DNA of 64,000 bases from Bacillus sp. FJAT-27225 (lineage in GTDB: Bacteria; Bacillota; Bacilli; Bacillales; Cytobacillaceae), in contig NZ_MAYU01000021.1 in NCBI RefSeq assembly GCF_001685025.1, forward strand, positions 496,001 through 560,000, in the 5' to 3' direction. Made by a program: the position numbers and the translations under genes. Of this stretch, positions 1 through 8,262 are shown piece by piece (position 1 is the stretch's first letter; each line of letters begins with the position of its first letter). The notes under the pieces are model-generated. The model ran no database searches. It worked only from the letters and a program-made list of their open reading frames with translations, and was not told the origin of the DNA.

Positions 1-929
1 GTGGCTACCCCGTACGGCGTTTTTCCAAATAATGTCTGTTCATCAATGCTGCCTTCTCCTGTGAATACGTAGTCAGCACCTTTCACCTTCTCTTTAAGGG
101 CTGTATATTCAATAACGAGATCAATTCCTTTTTTAAGCCGTGCATTCAGGAACGCCAGCAACCCGGCACCCAGGCCTCCTGCCGCGCCGGCACCTTCTGT
201 GAAAGCAATTTCCCTTCCTGTAGCCCGCTTGATCTTTTCGGCATAATGGGCCAGATTGCGATCAAGGAGCTCAACGATTTCAGGACTTGCTCCTTTTTGA
301 GGGCCAAACACGGCAGATGCTCCATTCTCCCCGACAAGAGGGTTGGTCACATCACAGGCAACATCAAAATTTACATCTTGAATTCTTGGGTCCAAGCCGC
401 TTACATCTATGCTGTGGAGGTTTTGCAGGGCCCCGCCGCCAAATGGAAGCTCTGTGCCATTTTTATCTTTAAAAGACACCCCAAGTGCTTGAAGCATTCC
501 AATTCCGCCATCATTTGTCGCGCTTCCGCCAATTCCGACCAGAATGCGGCGGACACCGCGATCAAGTGCATGTTTGATTAATTCACCCGTTCCGAATGTC
601 GTGGTTACCAGTGGATTACGCTCTTCCGGCTCGAGAAGTTCCAGACCGCTAGCTTTGGCCATTTCAATGACCGCTGTTTTCCGGTCACCAAGCAGGCCGT
701 ATTCCGCCAGAACTTTCTGTCCGAGTGGACCGCACACTTCTGACTGGATAAAAACTCCGCCTGTTGCACTGACAAGAGATTCGGCCGTCCCTTCACCACC
801 GTCTGCCATTGGGACAATCAGACATTCAGCATCCGGAAAAACCTTCTTGATTCCTTTCTCCATTGCCAAAGCAGCCTTTTTCGCCGTCATACTCTCCTTG
901 AAAGAATCAGGCGCTAATACAAACTTCAT
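1..929 (-). CDS. glxK: Glycerate kinase, C-terminus beyond the window
   Basis: Phosphorylates glycerate to phosphoglycerate in the cytosol, feeding glyoxylate-derived carbon into glycolysis. The start is ATG at 929, preceded by AAAGGA at good spacing, and the product begins MKFVLAPDSFKESMTAKKAA, the typical N-terminus of the GlxK/GarK family. About 309 residues are present of a family length near 380; the gene runs off the left edge with no stop. Visible family signatures are the glycine-rich VGIGGSATNDGGIGMLQALG region and TEGAGAAGGLGAGL. It could serve glyoxylate-linked metabolism related to the ureide island 32 kb away, but that link is inference. Family assignment is firm; choice between 2- and 3-phosphoglycerate-forming type is not. 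Confidence 0.93.
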   Translation of the reverse strand, partial: MKFVLAPDSFKESMTAKKAALAMEKGIKKVFPDAECLIVPMADGGEGTAESLVSATGGVFIQSEVCGPLGQKVLAEYGLLGDRKTAVIEMAKASGLELLEPEERNPLVTTTFGTGELIKHALDRGVRRILVGIGGSATNDGGIGMLQALGVSFKDKNGTELPFGGGALQNLHSIDVSGLDPRIQDVNFDVACDVTNPLVGENGASAVFGPQKGASPEIVELLDRNLAHYAEKIKRATGREIAFTEGAGAAGGLGAGLLAFLNARLKKGIDLVIEYTALKEKVKGADYVFTGEGSIDEQTLFGKTPYGVA

Positions 930-1087
930 ACCAATCTGTCCTTTTCTTAGAAAGTGAAGTTCCCAGAGTCCTATGTAACATAGTGTATGCTAAAAGCTGG
1001 TTTAAATCGAGTGTGACCTTTCAGCGGCAGAGGGACGGTTCTTGTTGGTAAAAACGGAAACGTTGTCTTGTGTTGTATTCTGAGCAC

Positions 1088-1131
1088 AAAAGAGCACAAC
1101 TAGCGGTGTAAGCTGCTCGTTGTGCTCTTTT
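1088..1131 (-). terminator. Stem-loop, likely terminator of the subtilase gene
   Basis: AAAAGAGCACAA at 1088-1099 pairs with TTGTGCTCTTTT at 1120-1131; on the minus strand the 3' arm ends in TTTTG. It lies about 100 bases past the stop of the serine protease gene. The rest of 930-1230 holds a partial GGGACGG repeat near 1031 and its complement near 1218, and no gene that I can see. Confidence 0.55.
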
Positions 1132-1230
1132 CCACCCCAATTTTTTTCATGGAGGTAAGATGTCGGGCTTAGGCTATGGAGATTAAATTTGTCTCTTTGT
1201 TTTGCATGCAGTTTAGAAGAACCGTCCTTC

Positions 1231-3423
1231 TTAACGGTTGTAGTCGATGACGTAAAGGTAAGGGATACGGATTACATCCTCCTCACCTGAAGTCGCGGTG
1301 ATATAGCCACTTTTGAAGACGTTAGAACCGTTCCTCAATTTGGCATCGCCCCGGTCCTTAACAGTAACAGTAATGACCGCTTCTCCTCTAGCTCGAAGAG
1401 TTACAGAATCTGCGCTGAGAATCAAATTATCATCACCTGAAAGTGTGTAGGTTTGTTCTTTGTTTGTTTGGTTCTGAAGAGTAACGGCCATTTTGTATGT
1501 TTGCGTTCCGACCGGACGGACAAGACCGAAGCTCAGGGAAGATGGGAATGCCATTACTGGCGTATCCATAGCCATTCCGATATCAATAATTCCCGCACCT
1601 ACTTTTAGCGGGTCTGAAACATCAATACCAGGAGGTACGCTTCCTTCAACGTTACGAGCTGTTCCCATTAGAGCCGCTTTAACTTCAGCAGGTCCCCAAC
1701 CGAGCTCTTTCTTTTGGCTGTTTGCCAAGAGTACGGCAGCAGACCCTGCTACATGCGGAGCTGCCATTGAAGTTCCCTGATACAACTCATATCCGCCGCC
1801 CACTACAGACGAGTAAATATTCACACCAGGAGCTGCCACGTCTGGCTTCAAGGTGTAATTCGGTGTTGGTCCCCATGAGCTGAAGTTAGCCAGTAAGTTC
1901 GGTTCTACATCAACTTCCGTAATGTCAGTTGAAATAGAAACTGTCTTATCTCCCTCCCAGCCTGCTAGTGCTTTTCCAGCTGTATTGCCAATCATGACTG
2001 CCGGGATTAGAGCTTCGTCTGACGACATTGGGATTGGTTCCTCTATTCCTTCAGACTGATAAATTATGGCAGCGACAGCGCCGGCGTCTGCAGCATTATT
2101 TATTTTTGTTGCAAAAGTACAGCTACCTCTCTGAATGAGTGCGATTTTACCCTTAAGCGGCTTTCCAGATAACTGAGAGCAGGCAAGCTTATCTCCACTA
2201 GATTGATTGCTCCAAAGTTCGTATTCACCTTGGATCGGTTCTTTTACTTCCCCTCCCTGAGTTCCTGTAGTGGCCATTGTCACTCCACCTTCAAGAGCAG
2301 GAGAATGAAGAGTCATCGCAAACGTCCGGCTGTTAGTAGTCGCAGCAACGGTGATTACTTTTTCAGCGGTACCCGGCGAGCCGATTGTATAATTGCCAGG
2401 CCCTTCGTTACCGGCTGAGATCGATACAACAACCCCTGCATCAACGGCTGCATTTACTGCCATATCGAGCAAATCTGCGCCTTTATGAGGTGTGCCGCCT
2501 AGGCTCAGGTTGAGGACATCCATACCATCAGCAACTGCCTCTTCAACCGCCTTTGCTATGAACAGGCTCTTTGCATCGGCCACGTCTCCAGGGAAAACAT
2601 TATAGTTCCCAAGATACGCACCTGGAGCTACCCCGCTAAGTGATTTATCCCCCAGTGTTGGCATTGTTCCTGCTTTACCAGCAATCGTCCCAGCCACATG
2701 CGTCCCATGGCTGTCAACGGCCTCAGCGCTAAGCTTCGGATTTTGATTAAAAACCTTCGCGACAATGACCTTATCCGTTACAAAGCGTGCATCGCCTTTG
2801 GGATATCCTTTTGGAGCTTTCATTCCTTCATTTGGCTGAAGAAATGGATGCTTTTGATCAATACCGGAATCGATAACACCGACTTTCATTCCATTCCCCG
2901 CAGTTACCTGCCCGCCAAGAGCATTCCAGACCGGTTCCGCATTAATTAGACCCGTGCTCGTACTCATCGCCTTCTGATACGTACCGCTGTATCCGGATTT
3001 GACGACTCCTGGGCCACGGCTGATATCCTTTAAGGACACACCATTAAGCTTCAGGCCAATGCCATTGTATGTCACCGAATATTCGGCAACTACCTCTACC
3101 TTTGGCATCTGCTTGGCAAGCCATTTCTTATAATTTTCCCTTTGAGCCTGCAGCTTGTTTCCATACTTTTTTGCTGCAGGAGAGTCCAATTTTACTTTCT
3201 GCCCATTGGCAGGTTTTGTTGCCTCATAACCAGAAACCGCTCCATCATAGCTTGCAATCGGGGCATCACCGAATTGAACAAATGCATATTCGGTATCCTC
3301 AGCCGACTTAAGTGGACTGTCATCGTTTTTGACAATCGCCTGTGTCGGCAGTCCTGCATTGAGCATCAACAGCAGGATTAACGAAAGCCCCAAAATGCTC
3401 CTAAACTTCTTTAATAGCCTCAA
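1231..3423 (-). CDS. Secreted subtilisin-family serine protease with PA domain (Vpr-like)
   Basis: Extracellular S8 endopeptidase. Numbering from the upstream ATG at 3444: signal peptide about 10-35, Inhibitor I9-like propeptide about 50-150, catalytic domain with Asp192 (VGVIDSGID), His247 (DSHGTHVAG), oxyanion Asn346 (SAGNEG) and Ser559 (GTSMAAPHVAG), and a protease-associated (PA) insert at roughly 405-500, the arrangement of Bacillus Vpr. A beta-sandwich-like tail follows (about 640-737). I chose TTG at 3423 because AGGAGG sits 9 bases before it, whereas the ATG at 3444 has no ribosome site and contains that AGGAGG inside its coding frame. Vpr of B. subtilis is longer (about 800), so this is a somewhat shorter relative. 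Single-gene transcript. Confidence 0.93.
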   Translation of the reverse strand: MRLLKKFRSILGLSLILLLMLNAGLPTQAIVKNDDSPLKSAEDTEYAFVQFGDAPIASYDGAVSGYEATKPANGQKVKLDSPAAKKYGNKLQAQRENYKKWLAKQMPKVEVVAEYSVTYNGIGLKLNGVSLKDISRGPGVVKSGYSGTYQKAMSTSTGLINAEPVWNALGGQVTAGNGMKVGVIDSGIDQKHPFLQPNEGMKAPKGYPKGDARFVTDKVIVAKVFNQNPKLSAEAVDSHGTHVAGTIAGKAGTMPTLGDKSLSGVAPGAYLGNYNVFPGDVADAKSLFIAKAVEEAVADGMDVLNLSLGGTPHKGADLLDMAVNAAVDAGVVVSISAGNEGPGNYTIGSPGTAEKVITVAATTNSRTFAMTLHSPALEGGVTMATTGTQGGEVKEPIQGEYELWSNQSSGDKLACSQLSGKPLKGKIALIQRGSCTFATKINNAADAGAVAAIIYQSEGIEEPIPMSSDEALIPAVMIGNTAGKALAGWEGDKTVSISTDITEVDVEPNLLANFSSWGPTPNYTLKPDVAAPGVNIYSSVVGGGYELYQGTSMAAPHVAGSAAVLLANSQKKELGWGPAEVKAALMGTARNVEGSVPPGIDVSDPLKVGAGIIDIGMAMDTPVMAFPSSLSFGLVRPVGTQTYKMAVTLQNQTNKEQTYTLSGDDNLILSADSVTLRARGEAVITVTVKDRGDAKLRNGSNVFKSGYITATSGEEDVIRIPYLYVIDYNR

Positions 3424-3616
3424 CCCTTTCACCCTCCTAATCATTCTGGCTAACTAGCCAAATAAAATATGTAACGCTATTAAATTCTAGAAAACAGTTG
3501 AATTCCCCTGTTAAAAATAATGTAATATTCTGAAAAATAATTTGTCGACGGCGGATAGGGACGATTCCAATTAGCAGGGTAATCAACCAAGAAGTGACTT
3601 GACCCCCTTTTCTACC

Positions 3617-3649
3617 AAAAAAAGAAGACCCATCCTCAATTTGGATGGG
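3617..3649 (-). terminator. Rho-independent terminator after degV/imm74-like genes
   Basis: CCCATCC (3629-3635) pairs with GGATGGG (3643-3649). Read on the minus strand, the hairpin is followed by TCTTC and a run of T (complement of 3617-3623). Confidence 0.8.
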
Positions 3650-3687
3650 CTTTGGTTTTCGTTATTCTATTAGGAAAGAAGCCATTT

Positions 3688-3915
3688 TTATACGAATTCA
3701 ATTTTGAACTGGGAGTTCTTTGTATATTCAACAGCTTCGACTATGATATTTTGCTTTGTTTCACTATCTAAAACTTCATTTTCATGTGGCGGTTCCCAAT
3801 TTTTGATAGTATCGGCATACGCAGCAAAACCATTAACAAGCATTTCCCCCTGGACTTTAATCACTTTGTTGTCTACCTCTATCAAAATATAAGAGGATGT
3901 CCCTGTTATTTTCAC
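3688..3915 (-). CDS. Small Imm74-like protein, coupled to degV
   Basis: A 75-residue protein, GTG start at 3915, two bases after the degV stop, so it is probably translated by coupling. It reads ITGTSSYILIEVDNKVIKVQ then NGFAAYADTIKNWEPPHENE. From memory this pattern (short beta-strand start, then KNWEPP and a helical tail) resembles the Imm74 immunity-protein family, but I could not search. No toxin gene lies next to it; the partner is DegV. If the family call is wrong it is simply a small cytosolic alpha/beta protein of unknown role. No signal peptide or membrane segment. Confidence 0.6.
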   Translation of the reverse strand: MKITGTSSYILIEVDNKVIKVQGEMLVNGFAAYADTIKNWEPPHENEVLDSETKQNIIVEAVEYTKNSQFKIEFV

Positions 3916-3917
3916 TC

Positions 3918-4769
3918 CTATACTTCCAGCCCTGCAATCCCAAACCCGCCAGGTCCTGCGTGAGTGGAAATCATTGCACCGGCCTGGATCCATCGTATCT
4001 TTTTAAAACCGGCCTCTTTTGCCAGTTCATCCATCCGCTGCTTAATATCTTCGTCAAGACCGATCGAGTAAAGGAGATAAAGCTGGTCTCGATTAATATT
4101 GTACTCACTTAAATATTCTCTCATGAGCCTTTCGGCAACAACACCCATTTTGCCGCGGTATTTTTTAGTAGAAACAAGCTTTCCATCAATTAATTCAATG
4201 ACTGGCTTTATTTTCAGCAAAGCCCCGCCCAAATACGCGACATTGCTGACACGGCCGCCTGCCCGCAAGAAATCCAGACTGCCTGGAATGAATGCAAGCC
4301 TCGATTTCGGAATCATTGCTTCTATTTTTTCAATTAGGCGGGCTGGCTCTATACCAGGCTGTTCCTCCAGCAAGTTGGCAGCGTACAACACAATAGCAGC
4401 CAATCCGCCTGTAACATTCAATGCATCAATGAGAAAAAGATCCTCAAAATCCTCTGCTGCGATAACCACGTTTTGAAAGGATGAGGAGGCTTTAGAAGTA
4501 TAGCCGATATGAACAATGGAACAATCAGGATAATCCGCCTTAATTTCCTTGAAAAATTCTTGATATTCATGAATGTTTGTAGCAGTCGTAGACGGAATTT
4601 TTTTCGTCCGTTCATAATAATCGTAAATATCTTCTACAGCCAAAGAACCATCCTGATAATCCTCTCCACCCATGATGACATGCATCGGTACTACTTGGAT
4701 AGAATGCTTTTCAGCCAGGTCTGCCGGTAAATCGGCTCCACTTTCTGTCGTTAAAATAATCCGCCTCAT
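3918..4769 (-). CDS. DegV family fatty-acid-binding protein
   Basis: Cytosolic EDD-fold protein of 283 residues, the FakB/DegV family, which binds a fatty acid and, in FakB members, presents it to the FakA kinase. Start ATG 4769 with AAAGGGG upstream. Family motifs: N-terminal LTTESGADLP with the early beta-strand Ser/Asp, PSTTATNIHEYQEFF near 59-75 and IGYTSKASSSFQN near 88-100, plus a C-terminal STHAGPGGFGIAGLEV. Two-gene transcript with the downstream small gene. Which DegV subgroup it belongs to, and its ligand, cannot be told from sequence alone. Confidence 0.92.
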   Translation of the reverse strand: MRRIILTTESGADLPADLAEKHSIQVVPMHVIMGGEDYQDGSLAVEDIYDYYERTKKIPSTTATNIHEYQEFFKEIKADYPDCSIVHIGYTSKASSSFQNVVIAAEDFEDLFLIDALNVTGGLAAIVLYAANLLEEQPGIEPARLIEKIEAMIPKSRLAFIPGSLDFLRAGGRVSNVAYLGGALLKIKPVIELIDGKLVSTKKYRGKMGVVAERLMREYLSEYNINRDQLYLLYSIGLDEDIKQRMDELAKEAGFKKIRWIQAGAMISTHAGPGGFGIAGLEV

Positions 4770-4931
4770 TTCTTATCCCCTTTCAAAATAGTAGCAATTA
4801 TTCTTACTATACAACAGGATAATCCATACAGCGAATTAAATTATTAAATGTACATCTCGAATTAGTGACTCCTTACACATTTAATCCCCTTCGGAGGCTC
4901 CGCATAATGATCAAAATTACTACTATGTATT

Positions 4932-4970
4932 GCCCCCAGTGGAAATTGAATTTCCTTGGGGGGCTTTTTC
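4932..4970 (+). terminator. Strong hairpin with T-run on the plus strand
   Basis: GCCCCC (4932-4937) and GGAAATT (4941-4947) pair with AATTTCC (4949-4955) and GGGGGC (4959-4964), then TTTTTC. I see no plus-strand gene that it would end; it lies just beyond the stop of the minus-strand glycine-rich gene and may act on either strand. Confidence 0.55.
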
Positions 4971-4992
4971 ATAGGAAATTACCTTTAGGATA

Positions 4993-5223
4993 TTACCAGA
5001 AAAATAGTGGCGCTACTGCCGCACCGGTGAAACCGCCTAAAAACCCACCTGCAAATGCTGCTCCTCCGGCTCCAAAGCCTGGACCGTAGCCAAAGCCTGG
5101 ACCGTAGCCAAATCTTGGACCATAAGGACGCCTAGGGCCAAAACGTCTTCCGTATCGCGGACCATAACCATATGGGTAACCCATACCATTCATCCCTCCA
5201 ACTAAATTTTCAAGGTCAATCAT
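4993..5223 (-). CDS. Small Gly/Tyr/Pro-rich protein
   Basis: At most 76 residues with the low-complexity repeats PYGYGPRYGRRFGPRRPYGP and FGYGPGFGYGPGFG followed by a glycine/alanine stretch ending in FFW. Composition resembles small surface or spore-coat-type tyrosine/glycine-rich proteins of bacilli, but no family is recognised. GGAGGG at about 5193 could serve an internal ATG (…MGYPYGYG), making a protein of about 63 residues; the listed start is the longest. The nucleotide sequence has short direct repeats (ccaaagcctggaccgtag twice), so its length may vary between strains. Confidence 0.6.
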   Translation of the reverse strand: MIDLENLVGGMNGMGYPYGYGPRYGRRFGPRRPYGPRFGYGPGFGYGPGFGAGGAAFAGGFLGGFTGAAVAPLFFW

Positions 5224-5314
5224 ATCAATTAAAAAGGGACCTCAAACTCATACTATTAACCTTCGAAACTATCCGTACATTACAAACGTACAAGTTTGAA
5301 AAATTTACTGACAG

Positions 5315-5356
5315 GGTCGGTCCTCCTCTGTCAGTTAGCAAAAAAACCGTCCCCAA
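5315..5356. repeat. GGGACGGTT-family palindromic repeat, diverged copy
   Basis: GTCGGTCCTCCTCTGTCAGT then TAGCAAAAAAACCGTCCCC closely follows the copy at 32516 (GACGGTCCTCCTTTGCCAGT…). It has lost perfect pairing on one arm; an extra CTGACAG/CTGTCAG stem (5308-5334) overlaps it. Confidence 0.6.
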
Positions 5357-5410
5357 CTGTTGAAACATTCGTTGGTTACCTACGTCTAAGTGGGAAAGGG
5401 GGTGGTACAA

Positions 5411-5629
5411 TTGAATGAAAAGCTTAAGGGAAGAATTCAAATCCTGCTAATCTTTCTTATGGTAGGGTCATTGATTGGAGCTTTTATTATGTTTTTTATG
5501 GGGCAGCATACATGGGCCCTAATAGTAGGATCAGCGTTTTTCATTATTACCACAACAATTGCCCGTGATACCAGAAATACGAATACATTGTATGCATCAA
5601 GCCATATTGACGAGCCGCATAGATGGTGA
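5411..5629 (+). CDS. Small two-helix membrane protein
   Basis: 72 residues, start TTG at 5411 with AAAGGGGG eight bases upstream; an in-frame ATG at 5390 has no ribosome site. Two hydrophobic segments: IQILLIFLMVGSLIGAFIMF and the ALIVGSAFFIITTTIA stretch, with a charged linker and a polar tail rich in N, T, H. I do not recognise the family and there is no operon partner: it is the only plus-strand gene in this part. Confidence 0.65.
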   Translation: MNEKLKGRIQILLIFLMVGSLIGAFIMFFMGQHTWALIVGSAFFIITTTIARDTRNTNTLYASSHIDEPHRW

Positions 5630-5732
5630 ATTTCTTTCGTAGCCAGCTGTTTATTAAGATAATTCTCTAGTTAGTTTGTAACTTTCAAACCTATACAGCA
5701 CTAGATGGGAAAAATCATTTTGAATACCATAT

Positions 5733-5759
5733 AAAAAGCCGGTATATTTCTATACCGGC
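5733..5759 (-). terminator. Terminator of the GH144 gene
   Basis: GCCGGTATA (5738-5746), loop TTTC, TATACCGGC (5751-5759); on the minus strand followed by a T-run (complement of AAAAA at 5733-5737). It starts 8 bases after the stop of the glucanase. Confidence 0.88.
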
Positions 5760-5766
5760 AAACCTT

Positions 5767-7116
5767 TTATTGAATAGAAAACTCTTCTTTCCTTAACAAT
5801 TCTTCAGGATTGCTGCCGATTTCACTGCTATGGAAATAGTTCCGGATTAGTCCATCATGCAGGTAATTTGCAATGGATCCCATAATCATACCCTGATCCA
5901 ATGCCAGATATGCTGTAGCAACCTCACCACTTAAAACATTTACTGAATCATAAAAGCCATATTTCCCGTAGGTCCCTAACCGTTTAAGTGCCTTAATATT
6001 TTCATATGCTTCCTTTGGTGCATACTCCATGGCAAGGAATGTTGCGTGCGGTGTCACAGTTCCATCGTCCTTATATCCGGAAGTACCTGCCGGTGTTGCT
6101 GCAAATTCGCTATAGCCATCAGGAGTAGCCGATGGAGAGAATCCCCATGCCGGGTATCCTTTTTCCTTGGCATAAGCAATTTGGATTTGAACATGACGAT
6201 AATTGTTCAGGCCAAGAGCGCTCACTCCCAGTTCCTTTTCCTTTAAAACTAATCCTGGCATTAGGCCTTCAAACATACTGCCGCCCCAGCTTGGAACAAA
6301 CTTTATGCCTTTATATTGGTAATGCCCTTCAAACACTGGTACAGCATCATATTCTACAGTTGTTCCTGTCGGAATTTGTGCCTGCCAATCCCATTCAGGT
6401 GGAAGAGTCCGGTACATTTTCCACCAATGATCTGACGGGACATCTCCTTTTCCAATCGCAATATAGCTGGCTACGCGCGGTTCTGTATAAAACATGCCAT
6501 AATGGTGACCAGTCAATTCACCACGGTCAACAAAGTAGCCTCCGCGGAATTGTCCTACCTCCGGGTCGTATAATGGCTCGTAATTCATTGCGTTCACAAG
6601 TTTTTCAGCTTGCTGCTCTACTTCACCATAAGCCTCGCTAACGACGATCAAGCCAGCAGACAGCCATCCATTGTCAACCTGGGAAATGAATTGACCCCAA
6701 TCTGTTTTCAATGTTCCGTCCGTGTAATACCAGTTGTAATATAGCCCGTTCCACTTCTCAAGTTTTTCGAGAGTATTCAATGTTGTTTGAATTCTTGATA
6801 CAGCTTCATCCCTGGATATGATACCCATTTGCTCTGCTGTGACTGTGCTAATTAAGTACATGCCGATATTGGTCGGAGATGTATGTTTAGCCTCTTCTAC
6901 TTCTCCACCCTTGAAGCGGACTTCATCATAGGTTAATCCAGTAGCAGGGTCAGTAAAGTCTTCAAAATAGCGATACGTCTTCTTTGCTATTGATTTCAAT
7001 TGATTATCCAACGCTGCATTTTCATTCGGCCCTTTTCCCATGGCTGGTGACGTAACCATCAGGCTGGATACTAGACAAAAGATAGCAGCCAGAATTAACG
7101 CTTTGTTTTTTAACAT
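5767..7116 (-). CDS. Secreted endo-beta-1,2-glucanase, GH144-type
   Basis: 449 residues; N-terminal signal peptide (LILAAIFCLVSSLMVTSPAMG), then one (alpha/alpha)6-type catalytic domain formerly labelled glucoamylase-like. Recognisable pieces: YRYFEDFTDPATGLTYDEVR, SQVDNGWLSAGLIV, SWGGSMFEGLMPG and YPAWGFSPSATPDGYSEFAA, the pattern of GH144 enzymes that cut linear beta-1,2-glucan to sophoro-oligosaccharides. Start ATG 7116 with AAGGGAG upstream. An operator-like GAAACGTTTC lies 27 bases before the start and matches those of the import and GH3 genes. The neighbouring oligoglucan phosphorylase and importer agree with this substrate. Catalytic residues were not assigned by me. Alternative: another GH144-like glucanase specificity. 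Confidence 0.85.
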   Translation of the reverse strand: MLKNKALILAAIFCLVSSLMVTSPAMGKGPNENAALDNQLKSIAKKTYRYFEDFTDPATGLTYDEVRFKGGEVEEAKHTSPTNIGMYLISTVTAEQMGIISRDEAVSRIQTTLNTLEKLEKWNGLYYNWYYTDGTLKTDWGQFISQVDNGWLSAGLIVVSEAYGEVEQQAEKLVNAMNYEPLYDPEVGQFRGGYFVDRGELTGHHYGMFYTEPRVASYIAIGKGDVPSDHWWKMYRTLPPEWDWQAQIPTGTTVEYDAVPVFEGHYQYKGIKFVPSWGGSMFEGLMPGLVLKEKELGVSALGLNNYRHVQIQIAYAKEKGYPAWGFSPSATPDGYSEFAATPAGTSGYKDDGTVTPHATFLAMEYAPKEAYENIKALKRLGTYGKYGFYDSVNVLSGEVATAYLALDQGMIMGSIANYLHDGLIRNYFHSSEIGSNPEELLRKEEFSIQ

Positions 7117-7140
7117 ATGAATCTCCCTTCAGATATAGTT

Positions 7141-7156
7141 ATCGAAACGTTTCAAT
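7141..7156. promoter_or_regulatory. LacI-type operator before the GH144 gene
   Basis: ATCGAAACGTTTCAAT; the palindromic core GAAACGTTTC is 7144-7153. The same core occurs at 10666-10675 and 10878-10887 in front of the importer and GH3 genes. Probably the site of the local LacI regulator; a CcpA-like reading is the alternative. Confidence 0.7.
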
Positions 7157-7344
7157 AAAATCATAGCATCACAGTTTGTAAGCGTAAACATTTATGCGTC
7201 CAATCAGAAAAAACACAACTTTAGCCACATAGATGCTAGGTATAAAGAAGGAGTTCCTACTTAATAACACCTCCAACTCAAAATCAGTAAAAGAATCGTT
7301 TCTACAGCTTTCAGTTTCAATTTTGGCCTTTCTAAATAAATCAA

Positions 7345-7373
7345 CAAAAAAAACGAGGGCACTTTCCCTCGTT
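7345..7373 (-). terminator. Terminator of the sugar importer operon
   Basis: AACGAGGG (7352-7359) pairs with CCCTCGTT (7366-7373); on the minus strand followed by seven T. Lies 18 bases after the last permease gene. Confidence 0.9.
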
Positions 7374-7390
7374 CTCTTCTGATGGCCCCT

Positions 7391-8248
7391 CTACTTCATC
7401 CCAGAAATGGTGTAGCCATCGATAATATATTTTTGGAAGAATATAAAAATCACAATGATTGGAACAACCATGAATGTAGACCCAGCCATTTGCAATGCAA
7501 AGTTTGAAGCATACTGGCCTTTTAACAGTGACAGCCCGACTGATAATGTGTAGAGGCTTTCATCGTTGGCAATGATTAACGGCCAAAGGAAGCTGTTCCA
7601 GCCAGCGATGAACGTTAAAATCCCCTGGACAGCAAGAATCGATTTTGACATAGGCAGTACGATTTGTAAAAACACCCTAAATTCACTTGCCCCATCAAGC
7701 CGTGCAGCTTCCAGCAATTCGTCTGGGATAGTCGACATAAATTGCCTGAACAAAAAGATACCGAACGCGCTGACAAGAGACGGCAAAACAATACCAGCCA
7801 TTGTATTTGTCAAGCCCATCTCATTAAGGATGAGATAAACTGGAATCATTGTGACCTGGCCTGGAATCATCATAGTAGCCAATACTAGATAAAACAGCTT
7901 ATCTCTTCCTTTAAACTGATATTTTGCAAATGCGTAGCCTGCCATTGCATTTAAAAATAATCCGAAAAACGACCAAAGTACGATGATAATCGTATTCTTT
8001 AAATAAACACCAAAGTTCATATTTACAAATAGGTTTTCAAAGTTTTCCAGAGTGAACTCTTCTGGAAAAAGAGTTGGTGTGAGTTGCATGACCTCGCTCT
8101 CAGGTTTAAATGCGGATAAAATCATCCAAACAAATGGAACCGAGACAAGTAACCCGCCTATTGTAAGTATAATCCCTGCAACCCATTGCTGGGTACGGTC
8201 TTTCTGTACAGGAGATAGGAATTCTTTTTGATGCGCACTCGTTTTCAT
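7391..8248 (-). CDS. Carbohydrate ABC transporter permease, MalG type
   Basis: Inner subunit of the importer proposed for sophoro-oligosaccharides. Six predicted membrane helices, and the EAA loop reads DELLEAARLDGASEFRVFLQ (about two thirds along), the contact with the ATPase. I chose ATG 8248 because GAGGTGAT precedes it by four bases; a TTG at 8266 overlapping the previous gene is less likely. 285 residues, normal for the family. Third gene of the transcript binding protein-MalF-MalG. No ATPase gene is in the operon, so a shared MsmX-type ATPase elsewhere is probably used, as in other Bacillus sugar importers. Confidence 0.92.
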   Translation of the reverse strand: MKTSAHQKEFLSPVQKDRTQQWVAGIILTIGGLLVSVPFVWMILSAFKPESEVMQLTPTLFPEEFTLENFENLFVNMNFGVYLKNTIIIVLWSFFGLFLNAMAGYAFAKYQFKGRDKLFYLVLATMMIPGQVTMIPVYLILNEMGLTNTMAGIVLPSLVSAFGIFLFRQFMSTIPDELLEAARLDGASEFRVFLQIVLPMSKSILAVQGILTFIAGWNSFLWPLIIANDESLYTLSVGLSLLKGQYASNFALQMAGSTFMVVPIIVIFIFFQKYIIDGYTISGMK

Positions 8249-8262
8249 TTGTATCACCTCGC

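Noticed and set aside
4865-5089. Plus-strand frame over the glycine-rich gene
   Set aside because: Antisense shadow: proline/alanine runs arise from the glycine-rich codons and it crosses a terminator hairpin.
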